Counted from the first letter of the stretch, positions 1 through 8,977 are shown. The stretch is 64,000 bases of DNA from Pseudomonas fluorescens (GCF_000730425.1 NZ_CP008896.1:620001-684000); one strand, 5' to 3'. Notes: generated by a model not told the origin, from the letters alone. Translations and numbers: made by a program.

Positions 1-434
1 AGCATGCCATCCATGCCGAAACGGTGGATGACATCACGTGGAAAGACGCCTTGAAAGTCGGTTTCGCCCAGTGCCTGGCGATGATTCCGGGGACTTCCCG
101 CTCCGGCTCGACCATTATCGGTGGCTTGTTGTTCGGCCTGTCACGCAAGACCGCCACCGAGTTCTCGTTCTTCCTGGCGATGCCGACCATGGTCGGGGCG
201 GCGGTGTATTCGGGCTACAAGTACCGTGAGCTGTTCCAACCTGCCGACCTGCCGGTGTTTGCCGTCGGTTTTGTCGTCTCGTTCATCTTCGCGATGATTG
301 CGGTGCGCGGCTTGCTCAAGTTCATCGCCAGCCACAGCTATGCCGTGTTTGCCTGGTACCGTATTGCGTTCGGCTTGCTGATCCTGGCCACCTGGCAGTT
401 CGGCTGGATTGACTGGGCGGCGGCCAAGGCGTGA
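1..434 (+). CDS. uppP: Undecaprenyl-diphosphatase UppP/BacA, C-terminal part
   Basis: This is the 3' part of a gene that begins before the window; the frame is open from base 3 to the TGA at 432-434. The visible product carries the [11 protein letters not shown] signature of the UppP/BacA family near its start, followed by several hydrophobic segments, the last ending in WIDWAAAKA. UppP is an integral membrane enzyme that removes a phosphate from undecaprenyl diphosphate so that the lipid carrier for peptidoglycan and other surface glycans can be reused; higher dosage gives bacitracin resistance. Its stop overlaps the ATG of the next gene (ATGA), which implies translational coupling. The N-terminal third is missing only because the window starts inside the gene. 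Confidence 0.93.
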   Translation, partial: HAIHAETVDDITWKDALKVGFAQCLAMIPGTSRSGSTIIGGLLFGLSRKTATEFSFFLAMPTMVGAAVYSGYKYRELFQPADLPVFAVGFVVSFIFAMIAVRGLLKFIASHSYAVFAWYRIAFGLLILATWQFGWIDWAAAKA

Positions 435-817
435 TGACCATCCAGCATCTGCGCTTGAAGGCACTGGTGTTTGTACTGCTGTGTGCCGTGCCGTTGTTGG
501 GCGCGGCACTGCTGGCATATCGCGGGGTGTCGTTGATCCCGCTGGCGGCCTATGGGCTGGTCAGCGTGGTAACGTTCTGCCTGTACTGGAGCGACAAGCG
601 CAAGGCCCAGAGCGACAGTTGGCGTACCCCAGAAAAGATCCTGCATGCCATGGAACTGGCCGGTGGTTGGCCAGGCGCCTTGCTCGCCCAGCAGGTGTTT
701 CGGCACAAGACGCGCAAGGTGTCGTACCAGTTGGTGTTCTGGCTGATCGTGGTGTTGCACCAGGTGTTCTGGATCGATCAGCTGCTTCTTGGCGGTACGC
801 TGCTCTCAATCCTGTAG
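431..817 (+). CDS. DUF1294 family membrane protein
   Basis: A 128-residue protein starting at the ATG that overlaps the uppP stop (ATGA). It has two N-terminal hydrophobic segments (about residues 8-28 and 35-50), a polar stretch containing YWSDKRKAQ, the pattern [11 protein letters not shown] near residue 80 and a C-terminal hydrophobic segment. The DKRKA and GGWPGA patterns are typical of DUF1294 proteins, some of which are fused to a cold-shock domain elsewhere; here the domain stands alone. Its function is not known. Coupling to uppP suggests co-expression with envelope recycling but does not prove a shared role. The TAG stop lies inside the hairpin at 812-838. Confidence 0.82.
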   Translation: MMTIQHLRLKALVFVLLCAVPLLGAALLAYRGVSLIPLAAYGLVSVVTFCLYWSDKRKAQSDSWRTPEKILHAMELAGGWPGALLAQQVFRHKTRKVSYQLVFWLIVVLHQVFWIDQLLLGGTLLSIL

Positions 818-838
818 GAGCCGGCAAGGCTCCTACAG
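812..838. terminator. Hairpin between convergent genes, containing both stop codons
   Basis: A perfect 11-bp inverted repeat, CTGTAGGAGCC (812-822) and GGCTCCTACAG (828-838), with a 5-base loop. It is a short relative of the genome's REP element. The TAG stops of the rightward gene (815-817) and of the leftward gene (833-835) both lie inside its arms. It probably ends transcription from both sides, although neither side has a clear T-run. Confidence 0.6.
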
Positions 839-1192
839 CTTCAGCCCGATCTGCGTGCGCTTGGGCAGCTTGCTCACCACCAACTGGTGGGAGCGCTGCA
901 GCAAACCGCGCAGCTCCTCGCTACCCAACGGGTAGGGCACTTGCATGATGATCCACTGCGCCCGCGCCAGGTACGGTGCTGGGTGGACGCCTGGACGATC
1001 CACATGGCCGAGAAACAGTTCCTTGTCGACCTTGAATGCCAGGGAATCACCCCGCAGGTTCTGCAAGGCAAACATCTTGTTGCCGGCAATCGAGAACACC
1101 CGCACACCGCCCCACTTGTAATCTTCCCGTGCTCCGGGCAAGCCCAGGCAGAATAGGGCGACGTCGTCTTCGGTCATGATCGGGCTATTCAT
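833..1192 (-). CDS. MmcQ/YjbR family DNA-binding-like protein
   Basis: A 119-residue protein of the MmcQ/YjbR (formerly DUF419) family. Family features include the early LGLPGAREDYKWGG segment, FSIAGNKMFAL, the DRPGVHPAPYL segment and the late REL/LLQRSHQLVVSKLPKR helix. The fold has a CyaY-like alpha/beta topology and is often called a DNA-binding protein, but no firm biochemical role is known. The start codon overlaps the stop of the LysR gene (ATGA), so the two are translated from one message. An internal ATG at 1177 could be an alternative start. Regulation would follow the LysR gene. Confidence 0.8.
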   Translation of the reverse strand: MNSPIMTEDDVALFCLGLPGAREDYKWGGVRVFSIAGNKMFALQNLRGDSLAFKVDKELFLGHVDRPGVHPAPYLARAQWIIMQVPYPLGSEELRGLLQRSHQLVVSKLPKRTQIGLKL

Positions 1193-2094
1193 AGCTGCTC
1201 TCCACAGTTTTTGAAGGCCTCGGCCAAGAAATCGATCCAGGCGCGCACCGCTGGTGAAACGCCACGCCGGTGTGGGTACACCGCTTGCAGCCAGCCGCCT
1301 GGCAGCGACCAGTCGGGCAACAGTTGAATAAACTGGCCACTTTCCAGTTCCTGCTCGCAGTACATCATGGGCAATACCGTGAACCCCAGGCCGGCGAGGG
1401 CGCTGGTCTTGCGCACCACGAAGTCGTCGATGCCCAGGCGTGCTTCCAGTGCCAGGTCGGTGGTGTTGCCTTCAGGATCGAGCATGCGCAGGTGGACCAT
1501 GCGGTCGGCCTCCAGCGCACCCAGCACTGGCAGGTGCTTGAGGTCGGCCGGGGTATTGATCTGGCGACCTTGCACAAACGCCGGGGTAGCGACCATGGCC
1601 GTCCGGGCCTGGCGCAGGCGGCGGGTCACCAGCAGCGGGTCTTCATCGCCCAGGTCGCGGACGCGCAAGGCCACGTCCACGCCTTCGGCTACCAGATCGA
1701 CGCGGCGATTGATCAGCATCATTTCCAATTGCACCAGCGGGTAAGCGGTGAGGAATTGCGCCACGACGGTCGGCAGGATTTCATGGGCCAGGCCCACCGG
1801 GCAACTGACCCGCAGGCGGCCCCGGGGCTCGCTGGACATACTGGCCACGGCTTCGTCGGCCATTTCCGCTTCCAGTAGCATTGCCTGGCAATGCCCCAGG
1901 TAACGTTCGCCGACGGCGGTCAGGGTCAATTGCCGGGTCGTGCGCTGCAGCAGGCGGGCACCGAGGCGTTCTTCCAGCTCGGCAATGCGCCGCGACAGCC
2001 GCGACTTGGGGATCCCCAGCAGCCGGCCAGCGGCCGCGAAGCCACCCGCTTCCACCACCTTGGCGAAATAGTAGAGGTCATTGAGGTCTTGCAT
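1189..2094 (-). CDS. LysR-family transcriptional regulator, divergent from azoR
   Basis: A 301-residue LysR-type regulator. The N-terminal winged helix-turn-helix is clear (residues about 3-60; FAAAGRLLGIPKSRLSRRIA is the recognition region), followed by a typical substrate-binding domain to the C terminus. Members with the LNDLYYFAKVVEAGGF start resemble regulators found beside quinone- or azo-reducing enzymes. It diverges from azoR across about 125 bp, and LysR proteins commonly control the divergent gene together with their own, so AzoR is the most likely target. The inducer cannot be read from sequence. It is co-transcribed with the YjbR-type gene downstream. Confidence 0.9.
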   Translation of the reverse strand: MQDLNDLYYFAKVVEAGGFAAAGRLLGIPKSRLSRRIAELEERLGARLLQRTTRQLTLTAVGERYLGHCQAMLLEAEMADEAVASMSSEPRGRLRVSCPVGLAHEILPTVVAQFLTAYPLVQLEMMLINRRVDLVAEGVDVALRVRDLGDEDPLLVTRRLRQARTAMVATPAFVQGRQINTPADLKHLPVLGALEADRMVHLRMLDPEGNTTDLALEARLGIDDFVVRKTSALAGLGFTVLPMMYCEQELESGQFIQLLPDWSLPGGWLQAVYPHRRGVSPAVRAWIDFLAEAFKNCGEQL

Positions 2095-2220
2095 GTTGAG
2101 CCTATTGTCCTGTCAGTGGGACGAACTATCGCATTTTAACCGGCTAATCGGCTATTGGATTGATCTGTAGGATTCTCTCCATCAGATCGCCCGGTGGCGA
2201 TCCTCACTTGGAGATCCCAC
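2095..2220. promoter_or_regulatory. Divergent LysR/azoR promoter region
   Basis: This gap must hold both promoters. It contains a tandem repeat, CGGCTAAT then CGGCTATT (2141-2156), flanked by A/T-rich sequence, which is a plausible regulator site. A good ribosome binding site (TTGGAG, about 2209-2214) precedes the azoR ATG. No individual promoter element is certain. Confidence 0.35.
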
Positions 2221-2832
2221 ATGAAACTCTTGCATATCGATTCCAGCATCCTTGGTGACAACTCGGTGTCCCGTCAGTTGAGCAGCGAAGTGGTCAAGGC
2301 CTGGCAAGCGGCCGAACCCGGTGTGGAAGTGACCTACCGCGACCTTGCCAGCGAAGGCATCAACCATTTTTCCGGGATTACGCTGGGCGCCTTGGGTACC
2401 GCTGCCGAGTTGCGTGATGCCGTGCAGAAGCACGAAGCCGACCTGAGCGCCTCGACCCTGGCCGAGTTCCTGGCCGCCGATGCGGTGGTCATCGCCGCGC
2501 CAATGTACAACTTCACCATCCCAACCCAACTCAAGGCCTGGATCGACCGCATTGCGGTTGCCGGTCAGACGTTCCGCTACACCGAAGCGGGTCCTGAAGG
2601 CCTGTGCGGCAATAAGAAAGTCATCGTGGTCTCCACCGCCGGCGGCCTGCATGTTGGCCAGCCTACGGGGGTAGCGCATGAGGATTACCTGAAAGTCCTG
2701 CTGGGCTTCCTGGGTATCACCGATGTCGAGTTTGTACGTGCCCATGGCCTGGCCTACGGTGATGAAGTGCGCAGCAAGGCGCTGAACGATGCCAATGTGA
2801 CGATCAGCGAGCAGTTGTTCATCGCTGCGTAA
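2221..2832 (+). CDS. azoR: FMN-dependent NADH:quinone/azo reductase AzoR
   Basis: A 203-residue flavodoxin-fold protein. The N-terminal MKLLHIDSS strand, the following SVSRQLS phosphate-binding loop and the [18 protein letters not shown] motif (around residue 95) identify the AzoR/acyl-carrier phosphodiesterase-like family. Such enzymes are cytosolic homodimers with FMN that reduce azo dyes and quinones with NADH by two-electron transfer, protecting against thiol and quinone stress. I chose the ATG at 2221 because TTGGAG lies just upstream and the family starts with this strand; an ATG at 2194 would add nine residues unlike the family. It is divergent from a LysR regulator and ends at a strong terminator. 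Confidence 0.92.
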   Translation: MKLLHIDSSILGDNSVSRQLSSEVVKAWQAAEPGVEVTYRDLASEGINHFSGITLGALGTAAELRDAVQKHEADLSASTLAEFLAADAVVIAAPMYNFTIPTQLKAWIDRIAVAGQTFRYTEAGPEGLCGNKKVIVVSTAGGLHVGQPTGVAHEDYLKVLLGFLGITDVEFVRAHGLAYGDEVRSKALNDANVTISEQLFIAA

Positions 2833-2884
2833 GCCCCCTGTAAATTTCATCGCGACTCGCTATCAATCTGATTCGAGGCGCCTA

Positions 2885-2932
2885 AACTCTGTATTCTGAT
2901 GGCCTGAAAGCCAGCGGAATACGGAGTTTTTT
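2885..2932 (+). terminator. Rho-independent terminator after azoR
   Basis: The arms AACTCTGTATTC (2885-2896) and GAATACGGAGTT (2917-2928) pair over 12 bp with one G-U, with a further inner GGC/GCC pairing, and run straight into T residues. It lies about 50 bp after the azoR stop on the same strand. Confidence 0.8.
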
Positions 2933-3033
2933 GTTGTGGGTGGGCGAATCTGGCGCAGGTTATGCTTTACAAGGTCATACCGCCCGAGCCTGAGCCGACT
3001 CGCCGGCGTCACACAGCACAGGTGGACATCCCC

Positions 3034-4071
3034 ATGATGCGTCTTTGTGCAGTCTTGCTGGTTTCCCTGCTCGGCAGCCTCGTTTCAGTGCACGCCGCGG
3101 TGGCCCCGCATCCCCATTGGAGCGTGGGCTATCACCGGATGAGCGTTCTCGACCCGCTGGATTCGCAGCCGATGAAAGCCATCGCGTTTTATCCGTCCAC
3201 GGGCCAGGAACATGTCAGCCAGGTGGGCGCGTATCGCGTCGCGGCCACCGAGGATGCCAAGGTTGCCATTGGCCGCTTCCCGTTGCTGATGTTATCCCAT
3301 GGCAACACCGGAACGCCCCTGGCCTTGCACGATCTGGCGACGTCACTGGCGCGCAAGGGGTTTGTGGTGGTGGCGGTGCTGCATCCTGGCGACAACTACA
3401 AGGATCACAGCCGCCTGGGCACCTTGAGTAATCTGTATGGGCGGCCGATCCAGATCTCGCAGGCAATTACCGCCACCCTTGGCGACCCGATGCTGTCGCC
3501 CTTCGTCAATGTGGACCAGGTGGGCGTGATCGGCTATTCGGCGGGAGGGGAAACGGCGCTGATCCTGGCCGGTGCCAAGCCGGATTTCGAGCGTTTGCGC
3601 CGCTATTGCCAGGAGCGTCCGGAAGACCGTGACGCCTGTACCACCAAGGGTGAGCTGGTGGTCGACCGCGATGACCTGCAACCCCAGGCCGACGCCCGGA
3701 TCCATGCGTTGATGCTGATGGCGCCACTGAGCCTGATGTTTGGTCGTCATACCCTGGGTGACGTGCATGTGCCTGTGCTGCTGTATAGCGGCGATGGTGA
3801 CAAGCTGGTGGCCGTGGATAAAAACGCCGCCGCCCTGGCGCGCAAGCTGCCCCAGCCCCCGGACTTCAAACTGCTGGCCGGGGCCGGGCACTTTATCTTC
3901 ATGGCCCCGTGCGATGACGCACAACTGGCGCTGATGCCGACGCTCTGTACGGATGCCGATGGGGTGGACCGTGAGGGCATTCACCGCGACCTGGTCTCCG
4001 AGGCCGGGCGTTTTTTCAGCCGCACCCTTGGCCAGCATTCGCGGGCCGGCATGCAGACCGCGGATCAGTAG
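3034..4071 (+). CDS. Secreted alpha/beta hydrolase (dienelactone hydrolase-like)
   Basis: A 345-residue protein with a Sec signal peptide (hydrophobic core at residues 3-18, likely cleaved after VHA). It has an alpha/beta-hydrolase core: an SHGNTG oxyanion-type loop, the nucleophile elbow GYSAGG, an acid candidate in SGDGDKLV and a histidine candidate in GAGHFIF. The layout resembles Pseudomonas dienelactone-hydrolase-like or PAF-acetylhydrolase-like periplasmic esterases; the substrate is unknown. The start is one of two adjacent ATGs (3034, 3037) behind a GGTGG-type ribosome binding site. Its 3' end overlaps the convergent MFS gene by 7 bp. A long insert between the Ser and Asp regions contains two Cys that could form a disulphide in the periplasm. 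Confidence 0.8.
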   Translation: MMRLCAVLLVSLLGSLVSVHAAVAPHPHWSVGYHRMSVLDPLDSQPMKAIAFYPSTGQEHVSQVGAYRVAATEDAKVAIGRFPLLMLSHGNTGTPLALHDLATSLARKGFVVVAVLHPGDNYKDHSRLGTLSNLYGRPIQISQAITATLGDPMLSPFVNVDQVGVIGYSAGGETALILAGAKPDFERLRRYCQERPEDRDACTTKGELVVDRDDLQPQADARIHALMLMAPLSLMFGRHTLGDVHVPVLLYSGDGDKLVAVDKNAAALARKLPQPPDFKLLAGAGHFIFMAPCDDAQLALMPTLCTDADGVDREGIHRDLVSEAGRFFSRTLGQHSRAGMQTADQ

Positions 4072-5237
4072 GCCCGGCGCATCAGCAGCAAGGTCAGGCC
4101 CAGGCCCGTGATGGACAACAGCGCCGCACAGAAGAAAATCCATGAGTAACCCAGGTTCAACGCCACCGCGCCCATCAAAGGCCCGGCAATCGCCAGTGCG
4201 AGGTCAAAAAACACGGCATAGGCACTCAGCCCGGCGCCCCGGCTACTGGCGGGTACCTGTTTGATGGCCTCGACGCCCAATGCCGGGTACACCAGTGATA
4301 GGCCGAAACCGGTGAGCCCGGCGCCGATCAGAGCGACGCCGGGAGAGGGTGCAAGCCACAGCAGGACCAGGCCGAGGGTTTCCAGGGTCATGCAGGCAAT
4401 CGCTGCACGAAACCCGCCAAAGCGTTTAATGCTGGAAATAAACAACAGGCGCGACAGGATAAAGCAGATGCCAAATACCGTCAGGCACCAGGCGGCGCCG
4501 GTCCAGCCGCGACTGAGGTAGAACAGGGTAATGAATGTGGTGAGCGTGCCGTAGCCGATGGACGCCAGGCACAAGCTGGTGCCGAACGGCGCAATCCGCC
4601 CGAACACTGCCCAGAACGGCAGGCGCTCGCCGCGTACCACCGGCACCGAGGGTTTTTTGCGGATCAGTACCAGGCCCAGGGCCGCCAACCCTGCCAGGGC
4701 GGGACCCAGGCTGTTATAGCCATATTGCGCAACCATCACCACGCCCAGCGGTGCGCCAATGGCGATGGCGCCGTAGGAGGCGATGCCGTTCCAGGAGATT
4801 GAGCGTGCGGTGTGTTCGGTGCCGACCTGGCCCATGCACCAACTGATGGTGCCGACGCCGATCAGGCCCTGGGCCACGCCTAGCAGCACGCGGCCGACAA
4901 TCAGAATTCCCAGGCTCAGGCTGGGCAGGCTCTGTAGCAGCGTGGCGACCCAGGTCAAGACGCCGCTGAGCAGGATGCCGCTCAAGCCAAGCACGATGGC
5001 GCGTTTGGTACCGACGTTGTCCGACATGCGCCCGGCCATGGGGCGGCTGAGGAGGGTGGCCAGGTACTGCGAGCCGATGGTAATGCCCGCCACTACGGCA
5101 CTGAAGCCCAGTTGCTCATGGACGTAGCCGGGAATCACCGCAATCGGCAGGCCGATGCAGATAAACGCGATAAAGGTATAGAAGACGATGGAGACGATCT
5201 GCAAGGTGATCGACAGGGAGCTGGGAGCAGCGGGCAT
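4065..5237 (-). CDS. Major facilitator superfamily transporter (YhhS/YfcJ-like)
   Basis: A 390-residue, 12-segment membrane carrier. The first half has the MFS motif A region (RPMAGRMSDNVGTKRAIVLG, residues about 65-85), and a second set of six segments follows a short central loop. The start region, with an early CIGLPIAVIPGYVHEQLGFSA, resembles the E. coli YhhS/YfcJ group, whose members have been linked to export of arabinose or toxic compounds; the substrate here is unknown. The gene is convergent with the hydrolase and overlaps it by 7 bp at the stop. It appears to be a single-gene unit, and a REP element lies just upstream of its start. Confidence 0.85.
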   Translation of the reverse strand: MPAAPSSLSITLQIVSIVFYTFIAFICIGLPIAVIPGYVHEQLGFSAVVAGITIGSQYLATLLSRPMAGRMSDNVGTKRAIVLGLSGILLSGVLTWVATLLQSLPSLSLGILIVGRVLLGVAQGLIGVGTISWCMGQVGTEHTARSISWNGIASYGAIAIGAPLGVVMVAQYGYNSLGPALAGLAALGLVLIRKKPSVPVVRGERLPFWAVFGRIAPFGTSLCLASIGYGTLTTFITLFYLSRGWTGAAWCLTVFGICFILSRLLFISSIKRFGGFRAAIACMTLETLGLVLLWLAPSPGVALIGAGLTGFGLSLVYPALGVEAIKQVPASSRGAGLSAYAVFFDLALAIAGPLMGAVALNLGYSWIFFCAALLSITGLGLTLLLMRRAY

Positions 5238-5312
5238 GGAGGCTCATTCGCGGCGGGGCGGTGAGCGCATCATGGCAAGGGCCAGGGAGAAAAGGAAGCA
5301 GGCTAACGATAG

Positions 5313-5375
5313 TAGGCGCCGGCTTGCCGGCGACGGCGGTCTCAAGCGCGCTATCGCCGGCAAGCCGGGCGCCTC
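5313..5375. repeat. REP element pair (inverted)
   Basis: GTAGGCGCCGGCTTGCCGGCG (from 5312) is mirrored by CGCCGGCAAGCCGGGCGCCT about 20 bases later. Each arm also folds on itself through GCCGGC/TTGCCGGC. This is the Pseudomonas REP type also seen at 13413, 21421 and 25838. Confidence 0.8.
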
Positions 5376-5419
5376 CAGGCGATGGCGTCAAGGCCGTCAT
5401 CGCCCGGTTCAGGCGGTGC

Positions 5420-7006
5420 TTAAAATACGACGCCCTGGCTGCGCAGGTAGTCGTCATAGGTGCCGCTGAAGTCGATGACGCCACTTGGACTCAACTCGAT
5501 GATGCGGGTGGCCAGGGACGAAACGAACTCACGGTCGTGGCTGACGAAGATCAGTGTGCCCGGATAGTTCTCCAGCGCCAGGTTCAGCGCCTCGATGGAC
5601 TCCATATCCAAGTGGTTGGTCGGTTCGTCCATGACCAGTACGTTAGGCTTTTGCAGGATCAGCTTGCCGAACAGCATCCGGCCTTGCTCACCACCGGAGA
5701 TGACTTTCACCGACTTGAGGATCTCGTCGTTGGAGAACAGCATGCGACCGAGGGTGCCGCGGATCACTTGTTCGCCCTGGGCCCACTGGCCCATCCAGTC
5801 GAACAGGGTGACGTCGTCTTCGAAGTCGTGGGCGTGGTCCTGGGCGTAGTAGCCCAGTTCAGCGGCATCGGTCCACTTCACGCTGCCGGCGTCCGGGGTC
5901 AGTTCGTTGACCAGGGTGCGCAACAGGGTGGTCTTGCCGATACCGTTCGGGCCAATGATCGCCACGCGCTCGCCGGCTTCAACCTGGAAGCTGAAGTCCT
6001 TGAACAGCGGCTTGCCGTCAAAGCCTTTGGCCATGCGCTCGACGATGACCGCCTGGCGGTGCAGTTTCTTGGTCTGCTCGAACCGGATAAACGGGCTTAC
6101 ACGGCTCGAAGGCTTGACCTCGGCCAGTTGGATCTTGTCGATCGCCTTGGCACGGGACGTGGCCTGCTTGGCTTTCGAGGCGTTGGCCGAGAAGCGGCTG
6201 ACGAAGGATTGCAGCTCGGAGATCTGCGCTTTCTTCTTGGCGTTGTCCGACAGCAACTGCTCGCGGGACTGGGTCGCCACGGTCATGTACTCATCGTAGT
6301 TGCCTGGGAACAGGCGCAACTCGCCGTAGTCCAGGTCAGCCATGTGGGTGCACACGCTGTTCAGGAAGTGACGGTCGTGAGAGATGATGATCATCAGGCT
6401 GTTGCGCTGGGTCAGGACGTTTTCCAGCCAGCGGATGGTGTTGATGTCCAGGTGGTTCGTCGGTTCGTCGAGCAGCAATACTTCCGGATCCGAGAACAGC
6501 GCCTGGGCCAGCAATACGCGCAGCTTCCAGCCAGGGGACACTTCGCTCATCGGGCCGAAGTGCTGCTCGATGCCGATACCCAGGCCCAGCAGCAGTTCAC
6601 CGGCTCGGGATTCGGCGGTGTAGCCGTCCATTTCGGCGAACTCGGTTTCCAGCTCGGCCACGGCCATGCCGTCTTCTTCGCTCATTTCCGGCAGCGAGTA
6701 GATGCGATCGCGCTCGGCCTTGACCTTCCACAGCTCTTCGTGACCCATGATCACGGTATCGATCACGTTGAATTCTTCATAGGCGAACTGATCCTGGCGC
6801 AGCTTGCCCAGGCGCACATTCGGCTCCAGCATCACCTGGCCGGCGGATGGATCGAGGTCGCCACCGAGGATTTTCATGAAGGTCGACTTGCCGCAACCGT
6901 TGGCACCGATCAAACCATAACGGTTACCGGCGCCGAACTTGACCGAGACGTTCTCAAACAGTGGCTTGGCGCCGAACTGCATGGTGATGTTAGCTGTGGA
7001 GATCAA
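5420..7006 (-). CDS. ybiT: ABC-F family ATPase YbiT
   Basis: A 528-residue ABC-F protein with two ATP-binding cassettes and no membrane segments. Cassette 1 has Walker [10 protein letters not shown] (about residues 34-42) and Walker [13 protein letters not shown] charged linker follows, then cassette 2 with GPNGIGKTT, signature [13 protein letters not shown] and [12 protein letters not shown]. The length matches E. coli YbiT (about 530). ABC-F proteins bind the ribosomal E site and help stalled translation; YbiT itself is poorly defined and carries no clear antibiotic-resistance extension. The first signature is the degenerate SPGWKLR form usual for this family. It is transcribed alone. Confidence 0.92.
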   Translation of the reverse strand: MISTANITMQFGAKPLFENVSVKFGAGNRYGLIGANGCGKSTFMKILGGDLDPSAGQVMLEPNVRLGKLRQDQFAYEEFNVIDTVIMGHEELWKVKAERDRIYSLPEMSEEDGMAVAELETEFAEMDGYTAESRAGELLLGLGIGIEQHFGPMSEVSPGWKLRVLLAQALFSDPEVLLLDEPTNHLDINTIRWLENVLTQRNSLMIIISHDRHFLNSVCTHMADLDYGELRLFPGNYDEYMTVATQSREQLLSDNAKKKAQISELQSFVSRFSANASKAKQATSRAKAIDKIQLAEVKPSSRVSPFIRFEQTKKLHRQAVIVERMAKGFDGKPLFKDFSFQVEAGERVAIIGPNGIGKTTLLRTLVNELTPDAGSVKWTDAAELGYYAQDHAHDFEDDVTLFDWMGQWAQGEQVIRGTLGRMLFSNDEILKSVKVISGGEQGRMLFGKLILQKPNVLVMDEPTNHLDMESIEALNLALENYPGTLIFVSHDREFVSSLATRIIELSPSGVIDFSGTYDDYLRSQGVVF

Positions 7007-7474
7007 TTACTTTACCTATCAATAGCTTGGAGTGCGCTTATTTGGGCCGGGCCCCATTCGGAGCCCAGGCCAACGGGCATGCGTCAACAGCGACATCAAG
7101 GCGTGAAGCCCTGTCGCCGAGCAGAAATATGGGGTGCATGTTGGAATTTGGCGCGCATTGTCGCATATGTAAGGCGCGAGTTATATGACAGGCAGGTTTG
7201 TCAGGCGGGGAGAAGTGCCTGGTTTGTCTGTTTTGGCTTGAAGTTCTACAAAATTCATCGAGTTGTATCGAAATTGTATCGATTGTCAGATCCAGTGTTG
7301 ATAACAGTTGAACATCTAATGGCCGTGGATTAAGTTTCCACCGTTCGCCCTGCAGTGATGGCTCTTTACCGGTTCAAGGATGGCGAGGCTGTCGGTGCGG
7401 GGCGAACCACCTTCTGCTTCCCTGGCGGCGCTCATTGCCATTGTGTTGCGCGTGCCCAATAGTTTGGAGACGCA
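7007..7474. other. Non-coding gap with an 11-bp-phased repeat
   Basis: No convincing gene is present on either strand. The region must contain the promoters of the divergent ybiT and methyltransferase genes. The only structure I see is a tandem TTGTATCGA repeat (7263-7271 and 7274-7282) with a preceding ATCGA at 7257-7261, placing the copies 11 bp apart on one face of the helix. Confidence 0.4.
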
Positions 7475-8287
7475 ATGGACACGCTGTCTGCTCAACAGGT
7501 TATCGCCAGTAACAAGGCGGCCTGGAACGAATCCGCCGAACATCATAAAGCTACCGACCACTGGCAAAGCCTGCTGGCTGCGGTAGGCAAGCCCGGTTTT
7601 TCCTGCCTGGATCCCACGCTGACGGCCTTGTTAGTGCAAGTGGGCATCGAGGGGAGGGACGCGGTGCAGCTGGGTTGCAACAACGGCCGTGAGAGCCTCT
7701 CACTGTATGGCCTTGGTGCCAGTCACGTGGTCGGGATCGACCAATCCGATGCGTTTCTTGCACAGGCGGCTGAACTGGCCAGCCGGTCACCCCATTCACC
7801 CGAATTCGTCGAAGCCGATATTCATCATCTGCCAGAGCGTCTGCAGGGGCGCTTTGATATCGCCCTGATCACCATCGGGGTGCTGAATTGGATGCCGGAT
7901 ATCACACTGTTTATGCGCCATGTTGCCAGCACCCTGAAGGAGGGTGGAACGCTGGTGGTCTACGAGACCCATCCCTTCCTGGAGGTGTTTGACCCCGAAG
8001 CGGCCAACCCGATGCTGCCCGCCACCTCATACTTTCGCCGCGAGCCGTTTGTGCAGCGCGAAGCGATTGTCTATGAAGGGCAGAACAACAGTGCCACCGC
8101 TGCTTCCTACTGGTTCGTACACACCTTTGGGGAGGTTGTCAGCGCGGCCATCGCGGCGGGGTTGCAGATCAGCCATTTGGAGGAGTATCCGCACTCCAAT
8201 CGCGAAGAACTCTATGACCAGTACGAGAACCAGCCGGCGCAATTGCCGATGTGCTACACGCTGACGGCCGTCAAACGCTCGGCCTGA
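7475..8287 (+). CDS. Class I SAM-dependent methyltransferase
   Basis: A 270-residue soluble protein with a Rossmann-type methyltransferase core. Motif I is VQLGCNNGRESLSL (near residue 65), the acidic motif II is VVGIDQSD, and a motif IV-like stretch reads FDIALITIGVLNWMPD. Later strands carry LVVYETHPFL, in the position where small-molecule methyltransferases bind their substrate. The acceptor cannot be inferred. The ATG at 7475 sits behind TTTGGAGACGCA, a reasonable ribosome binding site. The gene stands alone, followed by a hairpin whose T-run serves the opposite strand. Confidence 0.85.
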   Translation: MDTLSAQQVIASNKAAWNESAEHHKATDHWQSLLAAVGKPGFSCLDPTLTALLVQVGIEGRDAVQLGCNNGRESLSLYGLGASHVVGIDQSDAFLAQAAELASRSPHSPEFVEADIHHLPERLQGRFDIALITIGVLNWMPDITLFMRHVASTLKEGGTLVVYETHPFLEVFDPEAANPMLPATSYFRREPFVQREAIVYEGQNNSATAASYWFVHTFGEVVSAAIAAGLQISHLEEYPHSNREELYDQYENQPAQLPMCYTLTAVKRSA

Positions 8288-8291
8288 AGGC

Positions 8292-8320
8292 AAAAAAAGG
8301 CCCGCTGGGGCGGCGGGCCA
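8292..8320 (-). terminator. Rho-independent terminator, leftward
   Basis: Arms GGCCCGC and GCGGGCC (8299-8320) are followed, on the minus strand, by seven T (the A-run at 8292-8298). It therefore serves the leftward TIGR03067-like gene; for the rightward methyltransferase it offers only a hairpin. Confidence 0.75.
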
Positions 8321-8413
8321 AGGGATCTATCTGAGGAGTTGGGTTCAACCTATCGTGTTAAACGTGAAGAGGGTGTGAAAACCCTGCTGTAAAAATGAAT
8401 ACTTCCCCTCCGT

Positions 8414-8824
8414 TCAAGATCTGCGCACAAATGTACGCATTGTCTGCCCTGGCGTCGTATTGAAATGCGTTGGCCGGGGCATGCCTTCATCCGCAGCAAT
8501 AAAGACGAAGTACTTATCATCCAGGGTGTAGCTCGCGGGCAGGGATTTGCCGGCGTCGGCGCCTATGGCGTCAATCCAGGTGATGCTCTTGGGCGTCGTG
8601 CTGGCGTCCAGGGTAAAGCGCCCCTTCAGTAATACCTCGCCCTCCAGGGTCATGACCTGGAACTGGTCTCCCTCAATCGTGGTTAGCGCGCCGGGCGCAC
8701 TGTGCTCATCCGGTGGGTTGGCGATGCCGCTGTCTTCCAGGGCGATTTGCTCCCAAGTGCCTTGCAGCGCCTGGCTATCCTGTTCGTTCGGGCACGGCGT
8801 ACCGCGTGAATAGGGCGATGGCAT
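8414..8824 (-). CDS. TIGR03067-like beta-rich protein
   Basis: A 136-residue protein. The pattern LQGTWEQIALEDSG..., then TIEGDQFQV, LKGRFTLDASTTPKSI and PRPTHFNTTPGQTMRTFVRR at the end, matches the order of conserved elements in the TIGR03067 domain, best known from planctomycete paralogue families. Its function is unknown; the fold is lipocalin-like by general appearance. I chose the ATG at 8824 because an AAGGA ribosome binding site lies eight bases upstream; the frame stays open to 8890 but without support. There is no clear signal peptide from this start. A terminator on the same strand lies about 95 bp beyond the stop, so it is a single-gene unit. Confidence 0.7.
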   Translation of the reverse strand: MPSPYSRGTPCPNEQDSQALQGTWEQIALEDSGIANPPDEHSAPGALTTIEGDQFQVMTLEGEVLLKGRFTLDASTTPKSITWIDAIGADAGKSLPASYTLDDKYFVFIAADEGMPRPTHFNTTPGQTMRTFVRRS

Positions 8825-8977
8825 ACAAAAAATCCTTTTTTGATGGGGCATAAATAACGGGCCGCAACTACAAGAAATATCTCCTATCAAGTTTAGAAAG
8901 AGGTTTTGCAGGAAATTTCCTAAAGTTGTGCTTCAGTCGGGTTTTTTCCTTTGGCAGCAGATATTTAAAGCAATTTT

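Noticed and set aside
5261..7333. A 690-codon rightward open frame
   Set aside because: It lies antisense to ybiT, has His/Gln/Val-rich low-complexity sequence typical of a complementary shadow, and no ribosome binding site or family pattern.
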